DNA of 64,000 nucleotides, taken from a virus. Position numbers and translations under genes: made by a program. This document shows positions 27,455 to 35,762 of this stretch, piece after piece; the first letter of the stretch is position 1; each line of letters opens with the position of its first letter. Where the stretch lies: positions 1-64,000 of the IMG/VR virus record IMGVR_UViG_3300025131_000021; one strand, written 5' to 3'. The notes under the pieces were generated by a model. It had not been told where the DNA came from and made no database searches. It saw only the letters and a list, made by a program, of their open reading frames with translations.

Positions 27455-27885
27455 ATTTCAAGTTGTGTGAAATCATCAGAACAGACTCCATAGAAGTCGC
27501 CTAATTTCATTGAGGGTGTTGGTTTTACTGCTATTGTGCGAGCGTCATTACCTGATTGTCCTGGATATGCCCATATGTATCCTTGAGACGTAACAGTATA
27601 ATTATCTTCTTGGTGCCAAAATACATTTATCTTTTGATATGAAAGTAAATTATTTAAAGCCTCGAAATTTTTAGCATGACACCATAATCGATCTTGTCTA
27701 TCTTGTAACCACGAAAAGTCTATCATGTACTTAGGATTGTCGTGTCCAAGCCATAAGCCATCTTTGTGATACCAAACATCAATTTCTGCTTCGTATCCGT
27801 TACTTAAAGATTTATCAATATATTCAGGAGCATTTTCAAGATCATTACTACCATTAGTATTACCTCTATGTGCTATCTTAATCAT
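27451..27885 (-). CDS. GDPD-like (glycerophosphodiester phosphodiesterase-type) protein
   Basis: 144 residues from the ATG at 27885, chosen because GGAG lies 9 nt upstream; a longer frame to 27924 would start inside a hairpin. The motifs IAHRGN, then ENAP...GYEAEIDVWYHKDG and LWLGHDNP match the metal and catalytic residues of GDPD/PI-PLC-type TIM barrels (HRG, ExD, H). At 144 residues it holds about half of a usual barrel (~240), so it is a minimal or divergent version. ATG/TGA coupled to the glycosyltransferase-like gene, suggesting joint work on a phosphodiester-linked surface glycan. Confidence 0.6.
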   Translation of the reverse strand: MIKIAHRGNTNGSNDLENAPEYIDKSLSNGYEAEIDVWYHKDGLWLGHDNPKYMIDFSWLQDRQDRLWCHAKNFEALNNLLSYQKINVFWHQEDNYTVTSQGYIWAYPGQSGNDARTIAVKPTPSMKLGDFYGVCSDDFTQLEI

Positions 27886-28321
27886 ATATCTTTTCTCCAT
27901 ACTTAAACGATGAGCTTTGCTCATCGAAACTATCAGATACTCCGTATCTTCAGTTTAAATTGTTTGTTATGTTACTTATTATAGATATTAACTGATTTAT
28001 AGAACTTATTCCCCGAGTGTCAAGCCACACTTAGCCTGTATATGGCTAAGTGTCCTATTCCCCTCGGAATGCACACCTCCTATTAACTAACCTAATTAAA
28101 GGAAAAGGCGGTTGGGCTGTACCCTTTTACAGTCTACTATACCAACGCAGGCTGAATGGTTATAACTATAGGAGGCAGTTTATAACCAGCCTTGCAAGTT
28201 CCAAAGTCGTCAGGATTGCTTGCTCGTTCCCATCTCGTGATGTATGGGCATGTTAATGATCATTGCCAACGGAAATCCGAACTAACACTATGTACTCATA
28301 GTATCGCTAGTCCTCGACCGG
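27886..28321 (-). ncRNA. Candidate structured RNA (at least seven hairpins, no ORF)
   Basis: 436 nt without a credible gene, G+C-richer than its surroundings, between the nuclease and GDPD-like genes. Perfect or near-perfect stems: 27908-27915/27919-27926 (8 bp); 27927-27931/27952-27956 enclosing 27935-27940/27944-27949 (5 and 6 bp); 28027-28036/28044-28053 (10 bp) enclosed by 28013-28017/28063-28067; 28117-28121/28128-28132 within 28111-28115/28142-28146; 28157-28165/28180-28188 (9 bp); 28229-28233/28244-28248, enclosed by 28213-28217/28274-28278; 28287-28292/28297-28302 with outer 28281-28284/28308-28311. Minus orientation is favoured because neighbours are minus and the loops become purine-rich (AAA, GGA, AGTA). 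Not recognised as tmRNA, RNase P, group I/II intron or tRNA. Could be a phage ncRNA, an mRNA-leader control element or an RNA-processing region. Confidence 0.55.
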
Positions 28322-28858
28322 TCATTTCTGACAGTTTAGGGCGTATGGGTTACCTTTGATCGAAAGGTATTTTACTGAGTCTTTGTTTAATTGCCAAAAG
28401 TCGTTGTAGCCTGTGAAAAGCCAGTTTTTGTATATTGTATGTCTGTGGGTTTTAAAAGAGAGATTGTGGAGGGATTCTTGGAAGCCTATGTATTTGCCTT
28501 TGCGGTTAAATTTTAGTATTAATAAGTTCAAATCTTTTTCTTCTGATACATCTAATAGTTGTTCTGTCCATTCTTCTAATAGCCTAATTTCACCATCAAA
28601 TAAAAACTGGTGAAACGGAAAATCTGCATATGATTTACATTCTACGTTAAAATATTTCCACTCGTCGGGTGGTATTATGTCTCCTCTGAAAGACTGTATT
28701 TGTCCCTCGGATAAAAAATCTTTTCGTACGACATTAGAGCCGCCAACATAAGCACCCGACGACGGAGTTCTTACAAAACTCTCGTCGTACAGTTCGGATA
28801 ATTCTTTTGCAACATCTCGTTCAAATGAACTACCTTTAATTTTGCTTTTACTCGGCAT
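28322..28858 (-). CDS. PD-(D/E)XK-type endonuclease
   Basis: 178 residues. SKIKGSSFERDVAKELSELY gives the helix-1 Glu of the fold, RGDIIPPDEWKYFNVECKSY gives the D...ExK catalytic core (D near residue 80, E and K of VECKS). The layout is like Holliday-junction resolvase/VRR-type nucleases. The likely role is DNA recombination or repair next to gp46/gp47, or host DNA degradation. Start overlaps the upstream acidic gene by 11 nt. The structured RNA follows immediately after its stop. Confidence 0.7.
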   Translation of the reverse strand: MPSKSKIKGSSFERDVAKELSELYDESFVRTPSSGAYVGGSNVVRKDFLSEGQIQSFRGDIIPPDEWKYFNVECKSYADFPFHQFLFDGEIRLLEEWTEQLLDVSEEKDLNLLILKFNRKGKYIGFQESLHNLSFKTHRHTIYKNWLFTGYNDFWQLNKDSVKYLSIKGNPYALNCQK

Positions 28859-29264
28859 CCTCTTGTATTGTTATAGCACCGGAGTCTACTTCTGCTTCTA
28901 CCGCGGCTTCGTTTATTGCTGTTAAATCTTCAAGTGATTCTTTTACTTCATCAACTGCTTCTTCTTCGGGTATATCCAATACACTCATTTCAGGTTCACT
29001 AAGATTTGGAGGGTCAAGTGCTTTCCATAAATCCTCTAATGTAAACCCTGAATCAATCCCGCATGAGCGGTCAATGTCAAATCCATCATCTACGTTTATT
29101 CCCTCTTTTTGAAGCCAATCTATAAACGCAGGATAATTTCCATCATCTTTAAACCCGGCTAAAGAAATAATGCCAGGTGCTTCACCTACGCTATTTGAAT
29201 GCTTCCATGCTCGTTTAACTATACCTGATAATAGTTCTTCATCGTTTGTTCTTTCTACTGTCAT
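28848..29264 (-). CDS. Acidic hypothetical protein
   Basis: 138 residues from the ATG at 29264, which overlaps the stop of the PyrD-like gene as ATGA and has AAGGA 9 nt upstream; an in-frame ATG at 29300 lacks a ribosome site. N-terminal two thirds look globular (IVKRAWKHSNSV, FIDWLQKEGINVDDGFDIDR, FTLEDLWKAL); the C-terminal third is acidic and probably disordered (EEEAVDEVKESLEDL). I do not recognise the family. Coupled on both sides, so made in step with the PyrD-like enzyme and the nuclease. Confidence 0.65.
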   Translation of the reverse strand: MTVERTNDEELLSGIVKRAWKHSNSVGEAPGIISLAGFKDDGNYPAFIDWLQKEGINVDDGFDIDRSCGIDSGFTLEDLWKALDPPNLSEPEMSVLDIPEEEAVDEVKESLEDLTAINEAAVEAEVDSGAITIQEDAE

Positions 29265-29956
29265 GAAATTATTCCTTGTATCTTCCACGGTGTAAAGCAA
29301 ATAGTCCCTAAACTAAAGTGATCTGCTCCATGGTCCTTATACATATTTATTGTGTCCTTCGTGTAAATTCCTCCACCTGCTATAACGGTCACTGAGGGAT
29401 ACTTTGTCTTTATGAGCTTCAGAATCTTTAATGTGTAAGGCACTATCGCCGGTCCGCTCAACCCACCTTTCTCCGTTTGGATCGTGTTCGAAGCGTGTAT
29501 CTGAGTGTATCCGCTCGCAAGGACGGATTCTATCTCTTGTTCTGTATACGTAGGGGGTATTTTGCAAATACACCATTCTCTTTTATCCTCTGTCCATTTA
29601 CTAAATTGGGTACTACTTATATTATTGCATGAACTATGCAAATTGTCAATATTTGGACAAGAAATGTTTATTTCTACAGATGCGTTACTAGGCACAATGT
29701 TATACATCTTGTGCCAGTCATTATCTTCTATTTGTGCTAAACTTAAAATTTCCCAAGGTTTGTGTTTACGTACTCCAACATGTATGCCCGGATTACGTAA
29801 TCCAATTCTATTTATCCAGCCACCACGTGTTGGCCGTAAAGTCTTTACAATTTGTTTTAATCGTCCTGGTCTTGATTCTAAAGTCCACGAACCTGTTACT
29901 GATATTGTGTTTTTAAACTTTAAATAATTTCCAAATGGTGCAGATATAAAGTACAT
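29261..29956 (-). CDS. Dihydroorotate dehydrogenase-like protein
   Basis: 231 residues. Flavoprotein TIM-barrel hallmarks of DHODs: SVTGSWTLESRPGR (cf. VTGS-T-x-x-P-R), INRIGLRNPG (cf. NAMGLNNPG), VEINISCPN (near-invariant NISCPN), GGLSGPAIVPYTLKILKLIK (GGLSG-P signature) and VIAGGGIYT, then HFSLGTICF. Full-length DHODs are about 310-340 residues, so middle segments are shortened; FMN-phosphate-binding GGG and SLGT elements remain. In the usual pathway it oxidises dihydroorotate to orotate in UMP synthesis. The TAATG overlap with the oxygenase gene and ATGA overlap downstream place it firmly in an operon. A phage auxiliary metabolic gene, or a paralogue with altered substrate. Confidence 0.7.
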   Translation of the reverse strand: MYFISAPFGNYLKFKNTISVTGSWTLESRPGRLKQIVKTLRPTRGGWINRIGLRNPGIHVGVRKHKPWEILSLAQIEDNDWHKMYNIVPSNASVEINISCPNIDNLHSSCNNISSTQFSKWTEDKREWCICKIPPTYTEQEIESVLASGYTQIHASNTIQTEKGGLSGPAIVPYTLKILKLIKTKYPSVTVIAGGGIYTKDTINMYKDHGADHFSLGTICFTPWKIQGIIS

Positions 29957-30531
29957 TAAAACTGTTTCAAGACACCATCTTTATTTTCTTGTGTCTTAGT
30001 TTGTAATGGTTGTGGAAAACTTAGTTTATCAAGAATCCACTCAACAGATTCGTTATCGTTAAATCGTAATGCCATGCCTATATGTTTAACACCGTCAACA
30101 AACGAAAAGCCATAATGTACTTTTTGTGTATTAACCGCATACCAACGACCGGGTTCTAACACTTCTATTTTATTATCGTAAACAAAACAATAATCTGTTG
30201 GGCGTGTATAATTTAAAAAACAAAGACATCTAACAGAATTTGTGTGTAACTTTCTCCACTTATCTCTATGAGGATATAAAAAAGAACCAGTGTTAAATTC
30301 TAAATATCCTACATCTGTAGCATTTTTAGGTAATTCCCACGAATCAGGTGCTTTATAGTATTCATATGCTATCTTTGCGCCTAGCTCGTTTGGATCTCTG
30401 CTATTTTTTATATTTGCCGAATCTTTATGAAATTCTTCAAGTTCCTGTATAACATTATCAGGGGCCCAAGCATTAAGATCAATAATATCTCCAGCGGCTT
30501 GAAATAAGTAATGTGCGTCAAATTGCTTCAT
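29956..30531 (-). CDS. 2OG-Fe(II) dioxygenase-like protein
   Basis: 191 residues. GSFLYPHRDKWRKLHTNSVR contains the H-x-D iron motif (H of PHRD), and the distal His is in TQKVHYGFSF; the later Lys/Arg for 2-oxoglutarate could be in KHIGMALRF. The strand pattern RCLCFLNY, FVYDNKIEVLEPGRWYAVN fits the double-stranded beta-helix of aspartyl/prolyl-hydroxylase-type oxygenases. Likely hydroxylates a protein or small molecule; substrate unknown. Overlaps the PyrD-like start by one base. Confidence 0.65.
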   Translation of the reverse strand: MKQFDAHYLFQAAGDIIDLNAWAPDNVIQELEEFHKDSANIKNSRDPNELGAKIAYEYYKAPDSWELPKNATDVGYLEFNTGSFLYPHRDKWRKLHTNSVRCLCFLNYTRPTDYCFVYDNKIEVLEPGRWYAVNTQKVHYGFSFVDGVKHIGMALRFNDNESVEWILDKLSFPQPLQTKTQENKDGVLKQF

Positions 30532-30539
30532 AGTTGTAT

Positions 30540-32315
30540 TTATTCTAATACGAAGTCCTTTGTTACCTCGTATGTTGTAAATCCGTTTTCTTTTGTTACT
30601 TGTAATATATCTGTAACCCTGCTTTGTAATTCGTCCTTATGACTTACAAGAAATACGTTTTTATTGCGTTCTCTTGACATTTTCTTTAATACTGCCATAC
30701 TTGCTTCTACACCCATTGTATCCATTCCACTATCAATAAGTTCGTCTATACATAACAAATTAATAGGATGATTTAGATTTTCAAACACATCTCTAAATGC
30801 CCAACTTAAACCTAGTATAAGTCTATTACGTTCTCCTCGCGATAAGTTATCAAAGTCTAAATCACGTCCTAGCTCTGTAATTTCTACATCTAAATCGTTT
30901 TTAAACTTAACATTATGTGGTAGTCCTAGATCTAACAAGTATTTTTGTAATTTACTATTTAGATATTTTAAATTTTGTTCAACAATAAGTTTACGTATAT
31001 ACGAATCGGGTTTTGTTAGCATATCCTTTAAAAATTCCCTATGAGTTAAATCATCAGTTAACTCGTTAAGTTTTTTAAAAGATACGTCAGTCCATGCCGA
31101 ATCTTTTAAATTTTCAATCTGTTCAGCATACGGATCAGTTTCCTTTTGTTTTGTTTCTAATTTTTCTTTTAGATTTTCTAAGTTACTTTTATGTTCATAT
31201 GCATGTTGTATATTTCCATAACTTACATGTGGCTTTTCCATATGATTTCCTAAAACTACACTTGCCGCCGTAGCAGATTCGTGATCGCTTTGTGCTTTAT
31301 CTACTTGTTCGTTGGCGTCTTTTAATTGTTTTTCTTTTTGCTTAATTAAAGTGCCATGACCATTTGAATGTAAATCTTGTTTACAGAGAGGACAACTTTT
31401 ATTCTTTAGTTGTTCAAGGTCACTTAAAATAGAAGTACGAACATTGTCGGAATGTTTCAATGCTTTTTCTGCAAGGGATAGCTCTTTTTTCGTGGCAGTT
31501 TTTGCAGTGATCCATGCATTAAACTCATCTAGTAATTCGTGTTGTTTTAGTTCTTTTTCAATATCTATTTTGCTTAAACGGTCAATTCCTAATTGTAGAT
31601 CGCTAATTTCTTTATCTTGATTCTTATTCCAAATAGTTGTACGACGTTCTAAATCTGCTATTGTTTTTTCTATTTTTGCATTTGCTTCTTGTTGTGCTTT
31701 AACTTTAAATTCTTCTTCTTTAATATTTGACTTTACTTCTTTGATAGTTTCTTTTAAAACATCAGCCTTTTCACTAAGTTGAGTAACACCTAAAATAAGC
31801 TCAATCATTTCTCTTTGTTCATGAGCTCGCAATGCAAGAAATGGTTCTGTATATGTATTAAGTGCAATTAGATGTTTAAAAAGTGTTCCGTTAATACCAA
31901 GTACTTTGTTTATTTCTGCTTGTGTATTACGTCCTTCACCTTGCATTTCATCTGTAGTGCCATTGTCAGTTTCATGTGCATCAACAATAAATTTAAAAAT
32001 ATTAGGTTTTCTACCACGCTCAATTTTATAAAGGTGTCCGTCCTTTTCAAACTCAACGGCACACATCATACCTTTGGCATTTGTTTTGTTTATTAAGTTG
32101 TCCTTTTTAATACTTGTTAAAGGAACACCAAATAAAGCATAACTCAAAGCATTAATAATTGTAGTTTTGCCTGTACCATTACGAGATTCGTTTGAACCCA
32201 AATCTAAATTATTACCTAATACTAAGGTTAGCATTGAGTCATCAAATGTAACCGCTTGGGTTACATTACCTATACTCATAAAGTTTTTTACAGATAATGT
32301 TTTTATATTAAGCAT
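30540..32315 (-). CDS. gp46: Recombination endonuclease subunit gp46 (Rad50/SbcC-like)
   Basis: 591 residues from ATG 32315 (MLNIKTLSVKNFMSIG); the upstream frame to 32357 lacks a ribosome site, whereas GGAG lies 11 nt before 32315. Walker A GTGKTT at ~47-52, zinc-hook CPLC (C308, C311) at the apex of a long coiled coil (residues ~185-440), ABC signature LSRGERNRLILGL and Walker B LLCIDELIDSGMD near the C-terminus. ATPase partner of gp47, processes DNA ends in recombination-dependent replication and degrades host DNA. Confidence 0.95.
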   Translation of the reverse strand: MLNIKTLSVKNFMSIGNVTQAVTFDDSMLTLVLGNNLDLGSNESRNGTGKTTIINALSYALFGVPLTSIKKDNLINKTNAKGMMCAVEFEKDGHLYKIERGRKPNIFKFIVDAHETDNGTTDEMQGEGRNTQAEINKVLGINGTLFKHLIALNTYTEPFLALRAHEQREMIELILGVTQLSEKADVLKETIKEVKSNIKEEEFKVKAQQEANAKIEKTIADLERRTTIWNKNQDKEISDLQLGIDRLSKIDIEKELKQHELLDEFNAWITAKTATKKELSLAEKALKHSDNVRTSILSDLEQLKNKSCPLCKQDLHSNGHGTLIKQKEKQLKDANEQVDKAQSDHESATAASVVLGNHMEKPHVSYGNIQHAYEHKSNLENLKEKLETKQKETDPYAEQIENLKDSAWTDVSFKKLNELTDDLTHREFLKDMLTKPDSYIRKLIVEQNLKYLNSKLQKYLLDLGLPHNVKFKNDLDVEITELGRDLDFDNLSRGERNRLILGLSWAFRDVFENLNHPINLLCIDELIDSGMDTMGVEASMAVLKKMSRERNKNVFLVSHKDELQSRVTDILQVTKENGFTTYEVTKDFVLE

Positions 32316-32374
32316 TAAGGAAAGATCTCCTGGCTTTAGTCGCAGACATATTATCAAGTGCTATGAACACTCGT

Positions 32375-32581
32375 TTAGTTTGGTGTTTGTTCATTATGTA
32401 TATCGTTATAAATTATCGAAAATATATTATCTACTTCGTCTTCTTCAATAATGACAAAATCACCTAAAACATCCAAGAGTACGTATCCACCGCCTTCGCG
32501 GTACTTACGTATTTCATAATCTCCGGTATGTCCAAGATGATCCGAGACATCTAAAATTTCCATATGTTTTCGTAAATTCAT
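32375..32581 (-). CDS. Small hypothetical protein between gp47 and gp46
   Basis: 68 residues, starting as ATGA overlap with the gp47 stop (32578-32581). Two beta-hairpin-like stretches (GDYEIRKYREGGGYVLLD, DFVIIEEDEVDN) suggest a compact fold. Ends 60 nt before the gp46 start. Not recognised. The tight coupling to gp47 makes it a real gene. Confidence 0.6.
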   Translation of the reverse strand: MNLRKHMEILDVSDHLGHTGDYEIRKYREGGGYVLLDVLGDFVIIEEDEVDNIFSIIYNDIHNEQTPN

Positions 32582-33597
32582 AACGAATTGTAGATGCTTA
32601 CTAATTTGTCGACTTTAATTGTTTCGCTCTTAATACATTGTAACTGATTTAGTACCACTTTGTCAACCGTTTCAAACTCTAATTCACCATCGGTAGTTTG
32701 GTCTTCTGTATAATCAGTATTTGTATTTGGAATCATTGTTAGTTCACGAATAGGGTATTTTTCTAGGTATATTTCCCTAATTTGATTAGCCTCTTGATAC
32801 GTTATATCTATATCTAAATTGACTTTTAAATGCGATTTAGATTTTAATATATCATCTGCATTATCCATTAATGTGCTAAGATCAAGTGTTTGATATCGTG
32901 GACAGTCTACCCAATTTATGTATTCAGGAACACCTCCCCATTCTAATATCATCATACCCCTATCATCATCCCACGCATCAGCAAAGTTGTGTGGGAAAGC
33001 ATTACCTATGTAATGCACATTTGATTTGTTTTGTCGCTTATGAAAATGTCCAGTAAACACATATTCTTGATTAGGAAAATGTCCCATACCTGGTCCTCCA
33101 TGATCGGGCATTTCTACCATAGCATTCATTTTAAAACCGCTAAGTTCTAAATGCCCAAACATATATGGTTGTTTAAATTTAACAACTTTTTTCCATTCAT
33201 TTTCAACAAGCCACGGAACAATAGCAACATCACCATCTTGTACTATTTCATTTACAATTTCAATATTTTTCCATACCTTGCCAAATGGAAGCGAATTAAT
33301 CTCACGTTTTTCTCTGTAATACAGATCATGATTACCCATAATCATGTACACCTTTTCAAACGCATTGCTTAGTCGTTCCAAATTGCTTATAGTATAATTT
33401 AATGTTGAAACATTTATTTGTGCCCTATGGTGATGCCAATCTCCTAAAAATATAGCAGTTTCACAGTCCCTTGCTTGTGCTTCGGTTATAAACCATTTTA
33501 TAAATTCTTCACAATCATCGTTATGCAAACGACTATTGTTTCGCATTCCAAAATGTATATCTGTAAAACATGCAACTTTTTTAAACAAATTTTTCAT
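32578..33597 (-). CDS. gp47: Recombination endonuclease subunit gp47 (Mre11/SbcD-like)
   Basis: 339 residues. Calcineurin-like metallophosphoesterase: ACFTDIHFGM (D-x-H), AIFLGDWHHH (GDxxH), IMGNHDLYY (GNHD), VFTGHFHKRQ (GHxH). These are the Mn-binding residues of Mre11-type nucleases. Partner of gp46. ATGA overlap with gp55 upstream and with the 68-aa gene downstream. Confidence 0.95.
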   Translation of the reverse strand: MKNLFKKVACFTDIHFGMRNNSRLHNDDCEEFIKWFITEAQARDCETAIFLGDWHHHRAQINVSTLNYTISNLERLSNAFEKVYMIMGNHDLYYREKREINSLPFGKVWKNIEIVNEIVQDGDVAIVPWLVENEWKKVVKFKQPYMFGHLELSGFKMNAMVEMPDHGGPGMGHFPNQEYVFTGHFHKRQNKSNVHYIGNAFPHNFADAWDDDRGMMILEWGGVPEYINWVDCPRYQTLDLSTLMDNADDILKSKSHLKVNLDIDITYQEANQIREIYLEKYPIRELTMIPNTNTDYTEDQTTDGELEFETVDKVVLNQLQCIKSETIKVDKLVSIYNSL

Positions 33598-34436
33598 TTT
33601 TCCGGAACCTCTAATGGTAAAATTGATTCATCAGTTCCCCATTTTTGTGCCGATGCTTTCTTAGCCTGGAGATAGTCATTTAACTGTCTAGTGTAACTAG
33701 GATTATATCCATGTTTCACAAGTAAGTCATCACGTATGTTTTGACTCTTTTTCTCTAGGTTTAATATACGTGTAAAAGAGTTAGTTATAGCGGCTGTATA
33801 ATATGCAAAAGGATTTGCCGATTTACTTTCATCAAACTGTAAACCTATTTGACTAAGTTGTAATAATGCTTGTGATCGCATTTCATCAACATATGTATAA
33901 CCACGCCAGTTAGATCGCATACTGTAACGATCACATAATAGCATAAAACCTTTTGCTAATTCATCAGTAATATATCCGTGTACTGACGAAAAATGTCCAT
34001 CTCTTAAATTGCCTTTCCAATGACTTCGTCCAACTTCAGTAAGTTTATCGTTGATTAATGTCCAATGTTTAAATGCTGGAAAGTTAACTTTAACATGGTA
34101 ATCTGCTTCTGTCTTTGGATTCTTTTTTAGTTTTTCTTTTGGAGGGATGTGATCGTAACATGTAACTCTATAAATTACATGATTTTTAAGTTCTTTATCG
34201 GGGACCTTTATTGGTGGTTCTTGTGCCTCTAGTTTAGCCCTACGTATGTCCTTTGCGGCCTTAGTTGTTCTTATATTAATCTTGTCTAACGATGGTAAAA
34301 TTATATCATAGTCAGAAAACTTTTCATCCTTAAACCAACAATAGGTTTTTTTAGATAAGTGTATCTGAGCTAGAAGATTTTTATTCGTTAGGTACTTTTT
34401 CGCGGCTTTTTTGCCGGGTGCTACTATTTTTTGCAT
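33594..34436 (-). CDS. gp55: Late-transcription sigma factor gp55
   Basis: 280 residues (T4 gp55: 185), with a basic N-terminal extension (APGKKAAKKYLTNKNLL). The sigma-70 region-2-like core is MRSNWRGYTYVDEMRSQALL, then QIGLQFDESKSANPFAYYTAA and LEKKSQN, matching gp55 of marine T4-like phages. It directs host RNA polymerase to TATAAATA-type late promoters, several of which occur in this window. First gene of an operon with gp47 and gp46, under a sigma70-type promoter, as expected for a protein needed before late expression. Confidence 0.9.
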   Translation of the reverse strand: MQKIVAPGKKAAKKYLTNKNLLAQIHLSKKTYCWFKDEKFSDYDIILPSLDKINIRTTKAAKDIRRAKLEAQEPPIKVPDKELKNHVIYRVTCYDHIPPKEKLKKNPKTEADYHVKVNFPAFKHWTLINDKLTEVGRSHWKGNLRDGHFSSVHGYITDELAKGFMLLCDRYSMRSNWRGYTYVDEMRSQALLQLSQIGLQFDESKSANPFAYYTAAITNSFTRILNLEKKSQNIRDDLLVKHGYNPSYTRQLNDYLQAKKASAQKWGTDESILPLEVPEK

Positions 34437-34465
34437 ATCAATCTACCTAATTTTGTGTTATATAT

Positions 34466-34494
34466 ATTATACACTAAGATGTGGTGAAAATCAA
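34466..34494 (-). promoter_or_regulatory. Sigma70-type promoter for gp55 operon
   Basis: Minus strand: -35 TTGATT (34494-34489), 17-nt spacer, -10 TATAAT (34471-34466), about 30 nt before the gp55 ATG. The sequence TAGTGTATAAT at the -10 is shared with the lipoprotein promoter at 44294-44322. Confidence 0.75.
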
Positions 34495-34496
34495 CG

Positions 34497-34504
34497 GATA
34501 AATA
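34497..34504 (+). promoter_or_regulatory. T4 late-type promoter octamer (GATAAATA)
   Basis: GATAAATA followed by TCTAAAA, 21 nt before the nucleotidyltransferase ATG; back to back with the sigma70-type promoter of gp55, so this 90-bp gap separates early/middle and late transcription. Confidence 0.55.
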
Positions 34505-34525
34505 TCTAAAAGAAGAGATTACTCT

Positions 34526-35143
34526 ATGCGTATTTTTGAAGTTATAAAATCGAATATTGATGTTGCCGTTTTTTACGGCGGAAGATTTCAGCCAATGCAT
34601 AAAGGTCACTATGGGCTATATCAATCATTAGTTGAGAAGTTCGGCCCTAATAACGTATTTATCGCAACCACTTTTGGCAAAAAACAACAACAAGCACATG
34701 CCGTAATGGACTTCGATGCAGATCCTTTTACGTTTGAAGAAAAGCAATTTATAATTAATACAATGTATAACATACCAAACGAACGCATTGTTAATACACA
34801 ACCATATAGACCTGATATGAGTCTAGTAGGGTTAAACAAAGAAAAAAATGCATTAATGCTTGCTTTTAGTGATAAAGATGCAGGTCGTCTTAAACCCGGT
34901 AATGTATTACGTAATTACGAACCTGGTATAAAATTAGAACCAAACTTCATTGACGGGAAAGAACATAGAGCATACATTTATACATCAGCATTATTTCATG
35001 GCGGAGCAAATGCATCAGACTTTAGAAGCGGTATGCGAAAATTAGAATCTGATGATGCTAAGAAACAATTATTTGCACATTATTTTGGTAAGATGAATGA
35101 TGCAGTATATAACTTAATTAATGAGAGATTAAATGGCAGGTGA
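34526..35143 (+). CDS. Nucleotidyltransferase (cytidylyltransferase/NMN-adenylyltransferase fold)
   Basis: 205 residues. AVFYGGRFQPMHKGHYGLYQ carries the (H/T)xGH nucleotide-binding motif; DGKEHRAYIYTSALFHGG near residue 155 may hold the second phosphate-binding element. Family members transfer a nucleotidyl group to a phosphorylated acceptor such as NMN or a sugar-phosphate. Such genes stand next to baseplate genes in several marine T4-like phages. Start overlaps nothing upstream; its stop overlaps the gp48-like start by 11 nt. Confidence 0.75.
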   Translation: MRIFEVIKSNIDVAVFYGGRFQPMHKGHYGLYQSLVEKFGPNNVFIATTFGKKQQQAHAVMDFDADPFTFEEKQFIINTMYNIPNERIVNTQPYRPDMSLVGLNKEKNALMLAFSDKDAGRLKPGNVLRNYEPGIKLEPNFIDGKEHRAYIYTSALFHGGANASDFRSGMRKLESDDAKKQLFAHYFGKMNDAVYNLINERLNGR

Positions 35144-35762
35144 CACAGACCAACGGGCGTATCTATTACCACCGGAACACATAGTATCGATAATGAAAGA
35201 AAGTCCTATTTTTGAACCTATTGTAAAATCAGGGTTTAAAGTAATATTTCCTTTTACGCCAACTATACAAGGAATACATGCCGCAGATTGGGGACCTATG
35301 GGAGTGACCCATACAAATTATCAATACTATTCCTATCAAGGATCACAATCACCGCAACTTAATTTAAGTGGTCCATTCTTTAACCAATCACAAGAGGAAG
35401 CAAAATATTATTTGGCGTGTGTACATTTTTTTAGAATGGTAACCAAAATGAGATTTGGAAGATCAGATCCATATAGAGGAGCACCTCCGCCTATATTAAA
35501 GTTTAACGCTTTTGGAGACTTAATGTTTAAAAACATACCTGTTATTATTCGAAGTTTTAACTTTGAAATGCCTCCAGCAGTTGACTTTATAGATATTGGT
35601 ATTGGTAAGACTACCGGAGGATCAACATATTTTAAACAACGTGTACCAACACAATCTAATTTATTTGTAGATATGCAAACACAATACTTGCCAGGGGCTA
35701 CACTTGATTGGAACTTAGAAAAATTCGCTAACGGAGATTTAGTTAGGAAAGGGTTTATTTAA
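35133..35762 (+). CDS. Baseplate/tail-tube junction protein, gp48-like
   Basis: 209 residues. The pattern FPFTPTIQGIHAADWGPMGV, LNLSGPFFNQSQEEAKYYLA, HFFRMVTKMRFGRSDPYRGA, PPPILKFNAFGD and IPVIIRSFNFEMPPAVDFID resembles the tube-like domain of gp48/gp54-type tube-initiator proteins, which cap the baseplate hub and start tail-tube growth. Shorter than T4 gp48 (364 aa). gp48 versus gp54 cannot be decided here. Followed directly by gp53 (shared base at 35762). Confidence 0.6.
   Translation: MAGDTDQRAYLLPPEHIVSIMKESPIFEPIVKSGFKVIFPFTPTIQGIHAADWGPMGVTHTNYQYYSYQGSQSPQLNLSGPFFNQSQEEAKYYLACVHFFRMVTKMRFGRSDPYRGAPPPILKFNAFGDLMFKNIPVIIRSFNFEMPPAVDFIDIGIGKTTGGSTYFKQRVPTQSNLFVDMQTQYLPGATLDWNLEKFANGDLVRKGFI

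Noticed and set aside
27908-27956. Hammerhead-ribozyme-like CGATGAG...CGAAAC string
   Set aside because: The required CTGATGA core is not present and the strand pairs fully as a simple 8-bp hairpin.
28050-28256. 68-aa plus-strand ORF within the structured region
   Set aside because: Opposite strand to the operon, crosses three strong hairpins, no ribosome site, no protein-like composition.
27886-28321. tmRNA, RNase P RNA, group I intron or tRNA
   Set aside because: No tRNA-like ends, no GAGGAAA-type P RNA core, no credible P7/GACTA context of group I introns, no cloverleaf.
34424-34609. 61-aa minus-strand ORF over the divergent promoter
   Set aside because: Overlaps the nucleotidyltransferase start and both promoters; no ribosome site.
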